The position numbers and the translations under genes are program-made. The notes below the pieces were generated by a model, which saw only the letters and a program-made list of their open reading frames with translations, did no database searches and had not been told where the DNA came from. From Planctomycetota bacterium (GTDB taxonomy: Bacteria; Planctomycetota; Planctomycetia; Planctomycetales; Planctomycetaceae), in NCBI GenBank assembly GCA_003388505.1, contig QQVO01000027.1, positions 1 to 35,363 on the forward strand: 35,363 nt of DNA, written 5' to 3'. Shown here one piece after another: positions 7,110 to 17,477 of the stretch. Within the stretch, counting starts at the first letter, position 1; every line of letters begins with the position of its first letter.

Positions 7110-7913
7110 TCAGGAGGCCTGGCGCTGAAAGGCCGGGTCGACCTCATGCGCGTCGACACGTCCGGCGAGCGTCTCGACACTGGCGGCCATGCGGTCGTGC
7201 ATGCGGAGCAGGTGAGCGGCCCGTTCTTCGCAGGCGGCTTCGCGCTGGGCGAGTTGAACGGCGCGGCGGTCGAGTTCGACGGAGAGTTGGCGGAGTTCGG
7301 CGAGCAGCCGTTCGGGACTCATGTCGCCGGAGGCTTCGCGGAGCGCGGCGGTCTTGAGAGAGGCGGCCTGCAGCAGGGCGCGCGCGCCGGCATATCGTGC
7401 ATCCTGGTATTCGTTGACCAGCGACTGCTCCTGCTCGATGCGCTCGACCAGTTCGGCGGCGGTGAGTTTGCCGACCTCATCAAGATCGGCTTCGGGGTCG
7501 GCGTCGGCTTCGACGTCCGCCTGGAGGTTCTCGAGCGAGTCCGACTCGGTGGGTTGGGGGACGTGGACGGCGAACTCGAAACGTCCGATGGTGAAGATGT
7601 CGCCGTTCTGGAGATCGGCGGTGCGGCGCGGCGCGCCGTTGACGAGCAGGGTGGGGTGCTCGACGAGGGAGTCGATGTGCGCGCCCTGTTCTTCAACGAG
7701 GAGCACGCTGTGCAAAATCGGGATTTCGTCGCCGCCGAGTTGCAACTGGCAGTTGCTGCCGGCACCGATGAGGAAGCGGTTTGAGCGGACCGGCCGCCGG
7801 GGGGAGTTTGTCTTTCCGCGTCGAACTTCGAGCCACATGGTGTTGAGAGAGTTGTTGTCTGCTTTCGATGAGGAAGAGCCCGCGTGCCGAGAGGGTGTTT
7901 CGGTTTGCAGCAT
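7110..7913 (-). CDS. FHA-domain protein with C-terminal coiled coil
   Basis: With the ATG at 7913 the protein has 267 aa. The open frame continues to a GTG at 8012, and ATG at 7838 (MWLEVRRG) is also a plausible start; no strong ribosome-binding site decides. Residues about 26-118 form a forkhead-associated domain, normally a phosphothreonine-binding module: RFLIGAGSNCQLQL, ILHSVLLVEEQGAHI, LLVNGAPRRTADLQNGDIFTIGRFEFAV. The second half is acidic (DVEADADPEADLDE) and then a long Glu/Arg/Ala/Leu-rich helix with heptad character (residues about 145-260). The usual GR of FHA domains reads GA, so phosphopeptide binding may be altered. It may be a scaffold in signalling or cell-envelope organisation; no partner kinase is nearby. 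Confidence 0.75.
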   Translation of the reverse strand: MLQTETPSRHAGSSSSKADNNSLNTMWLEVRRGKTNSPRRPVRSNRFLIGAGSNCQLQLGGDEIPILHSVLLVEEQGAHIDSLVEHPTLLVNGAPRRTADLQNGDIFTIGRFEFAVHVPQPTESDSLENLQADVEADADPEADLDEVGKLTAAELVERIEQEQSLVNEYQDARYAGARALLQAASLKTAALREASGDMSPERLLAELRQLSVELDRRAVQLAQREAACEERAAHLLRMHDRMAASVETLAGRVDAHEVDPAFQRQAS

Positions 7914-8089
7914 AAAGAGAAGCAGTCCTTGTTTCTGGCCGGGCGATCGGGTTTCGCGGAGACGGTTGCGAAGACTGAGAATTGGAGACAGGAGGGTGAC
8001 CGATTCGTCCACCCATTACTTCGTCCAGCAGCGGGGGAAGCCATCACGGAAAGGGGGCGGGGCTTCACTTCGGGTTGGTGAGAACGGGA

Positions 8090-8110
8090 CGGACCAATCG
8101 GATTGGTCCG
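8090..8110. promoter_or_regulatory. Perfect 10-bp dyad, possible operator
   Basis: CGGACCAATC (8090-8099) and GATTGGTCCG (8101-8110) are perfect inverted repeats around a single G. The site lies about 80-180 bp upstream of the candidate starts of the FHA gene. It could be an operator or a repeat; only the symmetry is seen. Confidence 0.35.
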
Positions 8111-8244
8111 ATCGGCGAAATCTGCCGGGCGCGAATCGGGCGAACGCCGGGACACTGGGGAGATGGGAGAAAGTGTGCGGATTGTCCGGCGGGCCTACGG
8201 AAATCGGGCCTGCAGAGCGCCGGGAAATGCGAGGTCGACGAGAA

Positions 8245-8503
8245 GCGCTCCGCTGCGGGTCGCGGCTATGGCGCTTTGCAGAACTGTATTTGTGCTGAGG
8301 GGGTCGGTTGGCTGAAGTTCGTCTCTCCGGCGAAGTAGCGGGTCGAGAGTCGAGAGCCAAGGGCCAAGGGGCCTGAATCGTTGACGCGTCGTTGGTTAAG
8401 TCTCTGGACTCTCAGCCCTCAGCTCATTTTCGGTGATGCATGCGCGAATCAAGAACGGATCGTTCTCCGGGCCACATACCGAACTGCAAAACGCTATAAA
8501 CGG
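8245..8503 (+). repeat. Dispersed repeat, interrupted copy
   Basis: The left part GCGCTCCGCTGCGGG..CGCGGC lies at 8245-8266 and the right part AACGG at 8499-8503. The unit is split at its central TA by the element at 8267-8498. Compare the intact copies at 5219 and 32898. Confidence 0.65.
8267..8498. mobile_element. MITE-like element inserted at TA
   Basis: The 232-bp segment begins TATGGCGCTTTGCAG and ends CTGCAAAACGCTATA; 13 of 15 terminal bases match as inverted repeats. TA is present at both ends, while intact copies of the surrounding repeat have a single TA, as expected for TA target duplication (IS630/Tc1-mariner-type). No transposase is encoded inside. Mobilisation by an outside transposase is inferred. 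Confidence 0.55.
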
Positions 8504-8536
8504 CAGGGCTGACGAGCGTCGTCATGCGGGGGGCGT

Positions 8537-8944
8537 TCAGGACGAGCGGCGGCGGAGGGCGATCATCTTGCGAGCCCGATCCTGCGCGTGCTGTTTCTTC
8601 AGCAGGGCTTCGTCGGTGGTGGGGATCTGGGATGCGGCCTGTTCCAGTTCCGACTCTGCGGCGGCCAGATCGATCTGGTCTGCAGGGCGGGCGTGATGCG
8701 TGAGCACTGACACGACGGAGCCTTTGACCTGCAGGAATCCGCCGTCAATGAAGTAGCTCTGTTGCGACCCTTCTCCGTCGAAACGGAGTTCGCCGGTGCC
8801 GAGTCGGCCGACGACAGGCGCCCGACCGGGAAGGAGGCCCATCTGACCGTCGAAGAGGGGCACGACGATCGACCGCACCGTGCGGTCGATGACGGTGGTT
8901 TCGGGCGTCACAAGGACGAGTCTCAGGTTGGTGGCGGCGATCAT
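8537..8944 (-). CDS. atpC: ATP synthase epsilon subunit
   Basis: A 135-aa F1 central-stalk subunit that inhibits ATP hydrolysis and helps couple rotation. The N-terminal beta-sandwich is clear: LRLVLVTPETTVIDRTVRSIVVPLFDGQMGLLPGRAPVVGRLGTGELRF, then YFIDGGFLQVKGSVVSVLTHHA. The C-terminal helices (AAAESELEQAA...ALLKKQHAQDRARKMIALRRR) complete the fold. The frame is open up to 9100, but the ATG at 8944 begins exactly where family members start. It is the last gene of the atp cluster. It is separated from atpD by a Uma2 gene, which is unusual because atpD-atpC are normally adjacent. Confidence 0.92.
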   Translation of the reverse strand: MIAATNLRLVLVTPETTVIDRTVRSIVVPLFDGQMGLLPGRAPVVGRLGTGELRFDGEGSQQSYFIDGGFLQVKGSVVSVLTHHARPADQIDLAAAESELEQAASQIPTTDEALLKKQHAQDRARKMIALRRRSS

Positions 8945-8990
8945 CGATGGCTCATGGCTGATGGTCGATGGCGGATGGCTAATGGCTGGG
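8941..8990. repeat. Short degenerate GATGGCT-type repeat
   Basis: Between atpC and the Uma2 gene the sequence repeats variants of GATGGCTCATGGCTGATGG (about seven ATGG units in 50 bp). Slippage-prone simple repeat; it overlaps the atpC start codon and the Uma2 3' end. Confidence 0.45.
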
Positions 8991-9635
8991 ATTGATTTGG
9001 GCGTGGTGTGAGGATGGTCGGTCGTCGCGAGGGGGCAGGAGGTCGTCGACCGGGATGCGGGCGATTTCCCGACCGTCGAGCCCCAGGGGCACAACCTCAC
9101 CGGAGGAAAACACCTGCTCGTCCTGGTATTGGTGGCCCGCAGAGTCGGGACGGGTGTGCACCTCGATGCAGCGATCGATGAGGTTGACGATCCAGTAGGC
9201 CGGAATCCCCTCCGCGGCGTAGATGGCTGCCTTGCGGACGTCTTTGCTCGTTGATGTGTCGGCGACTTCGATCAGCAGCCCGATGTCCTCGCCGCGAGGA
9301 TGCGAGTTCAAGTACCGGTCTTCCGGCGTGCGAACGATCGCAATACCCGGCTCCGGTTCACTGTCCTGAGTGTTGATGGCGCATTGAACGCGCATGAGCC
9401 AATCGTCGCTGAGCGACGGCGTGAGAACACGACCAACATGTGTGACGGTCCAGGCGTGGGGAGGATTCTGCGTCACTTTCGGAACGATCCAGCCTTCGAG
9501 GAGTTCCACTCGGTGATCCACGAACGCGCCGGCGTCGCGCAGATTCTGGTACTCGGCCAACGTGAACCGGTGCACCGGCCAGGGAGGCATGACGAAGGAA
9601 TCGGGTCGCTCGGTTGTTTCCAGTACCGTCGCCAT
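8979..9635 (-). CDS. Uma2-family (DUF820) protein, copy 1
   Basis: A 218-aa protein of the Uma2/DUF820 family, which has a PD-(D/E)xK restriction-endonuclease-like fold and is greatly expanded in planctomycetes and cyanobacteria; its biological role is unclear. Visible motifs: FTLAEYQNLRDAG, VDHRVELLEGWIVPK (residues 39-53), TQDSEPEPGIAIV (89-101), LLIEVADTST (120-129), KAAIYAAEGIPAYWIVNL (135-152). The usual metal-binding aspartate in 'PEPDLAVV' is glycine here (Gly97), so this copy may be inactive; Glu123 and Lys135 remain. It sits between atpD and atpC. It resembles the copy at 19508 closely around the ELLEGWIVPK motif. Confidence 0.85.
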   Translation of the reverse strand: MATVLETTERPDSFVMPPWPVHRFTLAEYQNLRDAGAFVDHRVELLEGWIVPKVTQNPPHAWTVTHVGRVLTPSLSDDWLMRVQCAINTQDSEPEPGIAIVRTPEDRYLNSHPRGEDIGLLIEVADTSTSKDVRKAAIYAAEGIPAYWIVNLIDRCIEVHTRPDSAGHQYQDEQVFSSGEVVPLGLDGREIARIPVDDLLPPRDDRPSSHHAQINPSH

Positions 9636-9661
9636 CGCAATTTTGCGTTCGTGTATGTGGA

Positions 9662-9683
9662 GCGCTCCCCTGCGGGTCGCGGC
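9662..9683 (+). repeat. Dispersed repeat, partial copy
   Basis: GCGCTCCCCTGCGGG followed by TCGCGGC; the right end TAAACGG is replaced by GAGAGCG. It lies between Uma2 copy 1 and atpD. Confidence 0.7.
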
Positions 9684-9727
9684 GAGAGCGAATCAGATCG
9701 AGGAATGCGTGACACTGTTTCTCGTGA

Positions 9728-9754
9728 CCCACGGGACGCGGCCCCGTGGGCTTT
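9728..9754 (+). repeat. CCCACGGG hairpin element
   Basis: CCCACGGG (9728-9735) and CCCGTGGG (9743-9750) with loop ACGCGGC, followed by CTTT. Nearly the same hairpin occurs at 33959 and a variant at 24118. Its T-run is on the plus strand, opposite to the genes here, so it is more likely a dispersed repeat than an atpD terminator. Confidence 0.6.
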
Positions 9755-9774
9755 GAGTAGCATAGGCGATCGAC

Positions 9775-11650
<1,876 letters not shown>

Positions 11651-11654
<4 letters not shown>

Positions 11655-12181
11655 GGGGCGACTCGTCCGAATCGGTAATCGTCAAACTTCTCGGCGAGGT
11701 CGAGCGGTCCGTCGAATCGAATCGCGTCGAAGGGATCCTCGCTGGTCGGTTTATCCTGACATTGCGAGGGTGACTCGACGGTCACCTGAACCTCGGCGTT
11801 TTCTTCCAACTGCAGCGCTTCGAGCGGGCGCAGCACCCCCTTTTCGTAGATCGCGCGGACATGTTGAATCATTGTCGTCCCTTGCTCGCTTCGGAATGTC
11901 GCCGGAAGTTTGCCGACGGTAATCTGTGCAACGGGAGCAACTTCGGGGTAAAAACATTCGACTCGAAGTCCCGCGCGCAGAAACTTCTGATTCGCGAAAT
12001 AGCCGGCTTGTTCCGCCTTCCAGAATGCCGGCAGCCTCAAGTCTTTTCTCTCCGACCGTGCGCCGCTCCACGCATGAATCTGATCTATTGAGATTGTAAC
12101 AGCTCGGCCGTTGTTGTTTGCGATTGCCGCAGCGATTCGTTCGGTGACCGCGTACCAGTCCGCCTTGCGAGACGATGTCAT
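11651..12181 (-). CDS. DUF104-type antitoxin, possibly fused to an unknown N-terminal domain
   Basis: Residues about 104-176 form a DUF104/AF2212-type antitoxin: MIQHVRAIYEKGVLRPLEALQLEENAEVQVTVES, followed by an acidic tail (PFDAIRFDGPLDLAEKFDDYRFG). Such proteins neutralise PIN toxins, and the PIN gene overlaps its stop by 4 bp. The antitoxin alone could start at ATG 11872, which has AGGGA six bases upstream. However, the same frame is open for a further 103 codons to ATG 12181. That upstream part looks like real protein (DWYAVTERIAAAIANNNG, LPAFWKAEQAGYFANQKF, VECFYPEVAPVAQITV) and matches no family I recognise. Either a fusion protein with internal start, or two genes whose boundary stop was lost. 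It begins 50 bp after atpG. Confidence 0.7.
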
Positions 12182-12230
12182 CGTGCCGGGTCTCCACAAT
12201 GGCCGCAAAGGAACAGTGGCAGGCGGGCGC

Positions 12231-13109
12231 CTATTCCAGCGCTGCGGCGCCTCCGATGATTTCGGCGAGTTCGCTGGTGATCTGGGTCTGTCGGGCGCGG
12301 TTGTATTGCTGGGAGATGGAGCGGATCATCTCGTCGGCGTTTTCGGTGGCGGCTTTCATGGCGACGCGGCGGGCGATCTGTTCGCCGACGGCCGCGTCGA
12401 GAAAACATTTGAAAAAGCGGGCTTTGAACGCGGCCGGGACGATCTCGTCGAGAATCTCCTGCGCGCTGGGCAGGAACTCGTAATCCACTTCCCGGCCGTT
12501 TGCACCGCTTTCTCCGCCTGATGCGAGGTCGCCGATGGGGAGCAGAGTCTCGACCGCCGGCGCCTGCCGCGCGGCGGACTCGAACTTCTGGTAGACGACG
12601 TCGAGGCGATGCAGGCGGCCGGCGATGAATTCGCTGACGAAGCGGCTGGCGATCTCGTTGACTTCATCGAAGGCGGGTTTGTCTTCGAATTGGGTGTAGG
12701 AGCGGTCGACCGGGATTCCCTCGTATTTGAAGTAGGCGAGTCCGCGCTTGCCGGAGACTTCGAGGGTGACGTCCTTGCCGGATTTGTCGAGTTCCCGCAG
12801 CCGGCCGCCGGCCTGGCGGAGGATGGCACCGTTGTATCCGCCGCAGAGCCCGCGATTGGAGGTGAGGACGAGCACGGCGACGTGGGTCTCCTCGGCCGGT
12901 TTCTGGAGGAGCGGGTGGGCGAAGGCCAGGTCGGCCTGCGAGAGGTCGGCGACGATTTCGTTGATCTTTCTGGTGTAGGCGGCCGCTTCGGTGGCGCGGT
13001 CCATGGCCTTCTTGAATCGCGCGGTGGCGATCAATTCCATCGTCCGCGTAATCTTGCGGATGTTGCGGACCGCCTTGCGGCGTTTGACTAGTGCTCTGGC
13101 GTTGGCCAT
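12231..13109 (-). CDS. atpG: ATP synthase gamma subunit
   Basis: A 292-aa rotor shaft subunit of F1. The N-terminal helix RRKAVRNIRKITRTMELIATARFKKA and the C-terminal helix ADEMIRSISQQYNRARQTQITSELAEIIGGAAAL are the coiled-coil halves that contact the alpha/beta ring. The middle Rossmann-like part has LVLTSNRGLCGGYNGAIL. Length is normal. The start at 13109 is preceded by an A/T-rich stretch without a clear Shine-Dalgarno. It is 335 bp downstream of atpA, a gap filled with repeats. Confidence 0.95.
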   Translation of the reverse strand: MANARALVKRRKAVRNIRKITRTMELIATARFKKAMDRATEAAAYTRKINEIVADLSQADLAFAHPLLQKPAEETHVAVLVLTSNRGLCGGYNGAILRQAGGRLRELDKSGKDVTLEVSGKRGLAYFKYEGIPVDRSYTQFEDKPAFDEVNEIASRFVSEFIAGRLHRLDVVYQKFESAARQAPAVETLLPIGDLASGGESGANGREVDYEFLPSAQEILDEIVPAAFKARFFKCFLDAAVGEQIARRVAMKAATENADEMIRSISQQYNRARQTQITSELAEIIGGAAALE

Positions 13110-13126
13110 TTTTTTGGGTCTTTTTC

Positions 13127-13438
13127 AACGCAAAGGCGCTGAGAGTCGCAAAGGACTTTCAGGGAGCAGATTTGTGCGTCAACCGATTCATCATCTGACT
13201 AGTGCCCTGTCAGGGCCTTATTTTCGGGTTGGCCGAACTGCAAGTCCGCACGAAACCCTGCGGGATTCGTGCTTCCGGGCGAACCGCTCTATCCGAAAAC
13301 CTTCAACTGACGGACCACTAGGAGTTTGTGATCCTCTGAATCTCCCATCAGCTTGCTCTGCTATAGAGATCGGGAGTGATCGGCCAGGATTCTTGCTGTT
13401 CCACTTGTTGTCTTTGCGCTCCTCTGCGTCTTCGCGTT
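13127..13438. repeat. Repeat-filled atpA-atpG gap with inverted arms
   Basis: No gene is seen in the 335 bp between atpA and atpG. Arms at 13127-13153 (AACGCAAAGGCGCTGAGAG...) and 13412-13438 (reverse complement AACGCGAAGACGCAGAGGA...) match as inverted repeats in 21 of 27 bases. The same sequence type occurs once at about 5171. The smaller element at 13199-13321 lies inside. Confidence 0.5.
13199..13321. mobile_element. MITE-like palindromic element
   Basis: It begins CTAGTGCCCTGTCAG and ends CTGACGGACCACTAG; 12 of 15 end bases match as inverted repeats. An inner hairpin pairs GCACGAA (13248-13254) with TTCGTGC (13266-13272). The left-end sequence reappears at the mdh stop codon (TAGCGCCCTGTCAGG, 21328-21342). 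No coding capacity. Confidence 0.5.
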
Positions 13439-13444
13439 AATAAT

Positions 13445-15590
<2,146 letters not shown>

Positions 15591-15634
15591 TGGAATCGGG
15601 TTGTTTGTCGCTCGTGCGACCTTGATGAGGTCGC

Positions 15635-16234
15635 CTACAGCGTGCTGCCGGCGAATTCGCCGAGGGCCTGGTTGATGAGTTGTTGGTGGTCGGTGGGGGT
15701 GAGGCGACCTCGGATGCGATCTTCGGTCGCGCTGATGACCCGGTTGTTGAGCGTCAAGAAGATCTCATCGAGCGACTGGTCGCGGACGCGCTCGATTTCC
15801 CGCAGGGCGCGGCGCTTGATCGTCTCCGCTTCGCTTCTGGCAGATTGTACGATGTCCTGTCTTGTATGTTCTGCGTCTCGATGGGCTTCTGCGATGAGTT
15901 CGCGGATTTCCTCGTCGACGGCTTCCATTCGTCCGCGATGGTCACGAAGGAGTTCCTCGGCTTCGCTTCGCGCGGCCTCGGCCTCGCCGATCAGCCTGTT
16001 CTGCGTTTCTTCGCGCTCCTGCATTCCGCGGGTGAACGACTCCCAGCCGAGTTTGTAGACGGCAAAGAGGAACAGCAGGAAGGTCGGCAGGGCCCAGAGG
16101 GCGAGGTCACCCTTCGTTGAATACGGCCCGTGCGCGTTGTCTGCGGCGGCCGCGACGCCGACTGCACCAAAGACCGCGAAGAGTGCGGTCAGGATGCTGC
16201 GAATCCGCGAGATCAAGGATCGTTGGGGGTTCAT
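15635..16234 (-). CDS. atpF: ATP synthase F0 subunit b (second copy, b'-like)
   Basis: A 199-aa stator subunit. The N-terminus has a signal-peptide-like stretch (LTALFAVFGAVGVAAAADNAHG, residues about 15-36). A membrane helix follows (LALWALPTFLLFLFAVYKLGW, about 44-64). A long charged helix (EREETQNRLIGEAEAARSEAEELLRDHRGRMEAVDEEIREL...) then reaches to the C-terminus. Two different b-type genes next to each other suggest a b/b' heterodimeric stalk, as in photosynthetic bacteria and other planctomycetes. It begins 17 bp after the other b gene; atpH follows 44 bp downstream. No clear Shine-Dalgarno site. Confidence 0.88.
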   Translation of the reverse strand: MNPQRSLISRIRSILTALFAVFGAVGVAAAADNAHGPYSTKGDLALWALPTFLLFLFAVYKLGWESFTRGMQEREETQNRLIGEAEAARSEAEELLRDHRGRMEAVDEEIRELIAEAHRDAEHTRQDIVQSARSEAETIKRRALREIERVRDQSLDEIFLTLNNRVISATEDRIRGRLTPTDHQQLINQALGEFAGSTL

Positions 16235-16251
16235 GGATCAGAGTGCAATGG

Positions 16252-16935
16252 TTATCCGCCGAGGCGGTGTCCGACAACCTGCTGGGTGGCGAGATCGGCG
16301 TATCGATCGACCTGGCCCTCGATCTGGCCGAGCGCCTGCTGCTTGGCCTGTTCGATCTCGGCGATCGAACGATCCTGGAGCGACTGCGCTTCTTCGGCCG
16401 CCTGGGCGATGATTTCGCTCTTGGCCTGCTCCGCTTCCTTCCGTGCTGCGGCGACGATCGACTTGACCTGCTCCTGCGTTTCGGCGATCCGTTCTTCGTG
16501 CTGGGCGATCAGGATTTTGACCTGTTCTCCCGCGTCTTTCACGAAGGCATGAGCCTCGTTCACGCGGGCTTCCCGGGTGTCGAGCGCGGCGATTAACGGC
16601 TTCCACGCCACGGCGCGCATGATGAACACAAACAGCACGAACATTCCCAAAGCGAAGAGAAAACGAACGGCTGTCAACTCGGTGAGGGGCGGGCGGTCGT
16701 AGTCTTCTTCCACCCCGTCGTGATCGCCGTCGTAGACGGTCGCCGCGTGGGCGTCGCCGTGGTGTTCGTCAATATCGCCGTTTGCGGCGGCATCGTGGTC
16801 GTCATGCGCACCGTCGTCGTCGGTCGCCGCATTGTCATGCGAATGCGCAGCGTCATCCGCCTCGTGGGCGAGAGATGATTCTCCCGCCGTGAGAGCGATG
16901 AGGCACAGGAATCCGGCGTTCAACAACCAGCGCAT
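16252..16935 (-). CDS. atpF: ATP synthase F0 subunit b with His/Asp-rich N-terminal insert
   Basis: A 227-aa stator subunit. A signal-peptide-like N-terminus (WLLNAGFLCLIALTAGESSLA, residues 3-23) is followed by residues 24-80, very rich in His and Asp (9 His, for example DDHDAAANGDIDEHHGDAH), which is not part of usual b subunits. A membrane helix (VRFLFALGMFVLFVFIMRAVAW, about 90-111) and the charged stalk helix (DTREARVNEAHAFVKDAGEQVKILI...) are normal. The insert is predicted to lie outside the cytoplasmic membrane and could bind metal ions. GAGGA 7 bp before ATG 16935 supports the start. It lies 60 bp after atpE. Confidence 0.9.
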   Translation of the reverse strand: MRWLLNAGFLCLIALTAGESSLAHEADDAAHSHDNAATDDDGAHDDHDAAANGDIDEHHGDAHAATVYDGDHDGVEEDYDRPPLTELTAVRFLFALGMFVLFVFIMRAVAWKPLIAALDTREARVNEAHAFVKDAGEQVKILIAQHEERIAETQEQVKSIVAAARKEAEQAKSEIIAQAAEEAQSLQDRSIAEIEQAKQQALGQIEGQVDRYADLATQQVVGHRLGG

Positions 16936-16995
16936 GACGGTCCTCGAAACGGCCGCGCATCCGCAGCGAACCGAGCGGTTCGGCGGACCGACCCT

Positions 16996-17295
16996 TTAGA
17001 CGAAGAGTGCGATGATGCAGACGATGAGTGCGAAGAACGTGGCGCCTTCGATGAGGGCGGCTGCGAGGATCATGCCGCCGCGGATGTCTCCGGCCGCTTC
17101 CGGCTGGCGGGCCATGCTCTCGACGGCGGCGGCGCCGATTTTGGCGATTCCGAATCCGGCGCCGAGGAGGATAATGCCCGCGCCGAATGAGGGGGAGAAT
17201 TCGATGGCGCTGCCACCTTCCTGGGCCATTGCGGGAACGGCCATGGCGAGGAGTGCAGCGACCACCAGACAACCAAGCTGAACAATGCGATTCAC
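16996..17295 (-). CDS. atpE: ATP synthase F0 subunit c
   Basis: A 99-aa rotor-ring proteolipid. GTG at 17295 is chosen because AGGAG lies 8 bp upstream and the protein then begins MNRIVQLGCLVVAALLAMAVPAMAQ, a cleavable-looking signal peptide. The frame stays open further upstream, but through the hairpin repeats. Two membrane helices (about 37-62 and 73-98) flank the polar loop ARQPE. The ion-carrying glutamate is Glu83 in AAALIEGATFF. The Glu is not followed by the Ser/Thr/Tyr ligands typical of sodium-binding rings, so proton coupling is inferred. The extra leader makes it longer than the usual 75-80 aa. Confidence 0.92.
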   Translation of the reverse strand: MNRIVQLGCLVVAALLAMAVPAMAQEGGSAIEFSPSFGAGIILLGAGFGIAKIGAAAVESMARQPEAAGDIRGGMILAAALIEGATFFALIVCIIALFV

Positions 17296-17355
17296 GACTG
17301 GGTCTCCTGTTCGTTTTTCAGCAGCCAAGATTGAGTAGGGCAGATGTTTATGATC

Positions 17356-17465
17356 GCGGCACGCACATGCCGCTCTGTTTGCGGGGCGGCACTCGAATGC
17401 CGCTTCGATTATGGGGGCGGCACTCGAATGCCGCTGTGTTTTCTGGAGCGGCACTCGAATGCCGC
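17356..17465. repeat. Tandem array of four hairpins between atpB and atpE
   Basis: Four units start at 17356, 17386, 17417 and 17448 (30-31 bp period). Three contain GCGGCACTCGAATGCCGC exactly, and the first has GCGGCACGCACATGCCGC. Each folds into a stem of GCGGCA against TGCCGC with a 6-nt loop. Linkers are variants of TGTGTTTTCTGGA. In the atp mRNA the array would sit between the atpB stop (13 bp away) and the atpE start. Confidence 0.9.
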
Positions 17466-17477
17466 TGTGTTTCTGGT

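Larger units (their letters stand above)
8016..8536. other. 520-bp intergenic region with repeats
   Basis: I see no convincing gene between the FHA gene and atpC. The region holds a perfect dyad at 8090-8110, a dispersed repeat interrupted by a MITE-like element (8245-8503), and a small hairpin GACGAgcgTCGTC near 8509-8521. Confidence 0.6.

Noticed and set aside
17356-17465. CRISPR-like array
   Set aside because: Regular 30-31 bp spacing, but the variable linkers are 12-13 bp and nearly the same, and no cas gene is present; it is a simple tandem hairpin repeat.
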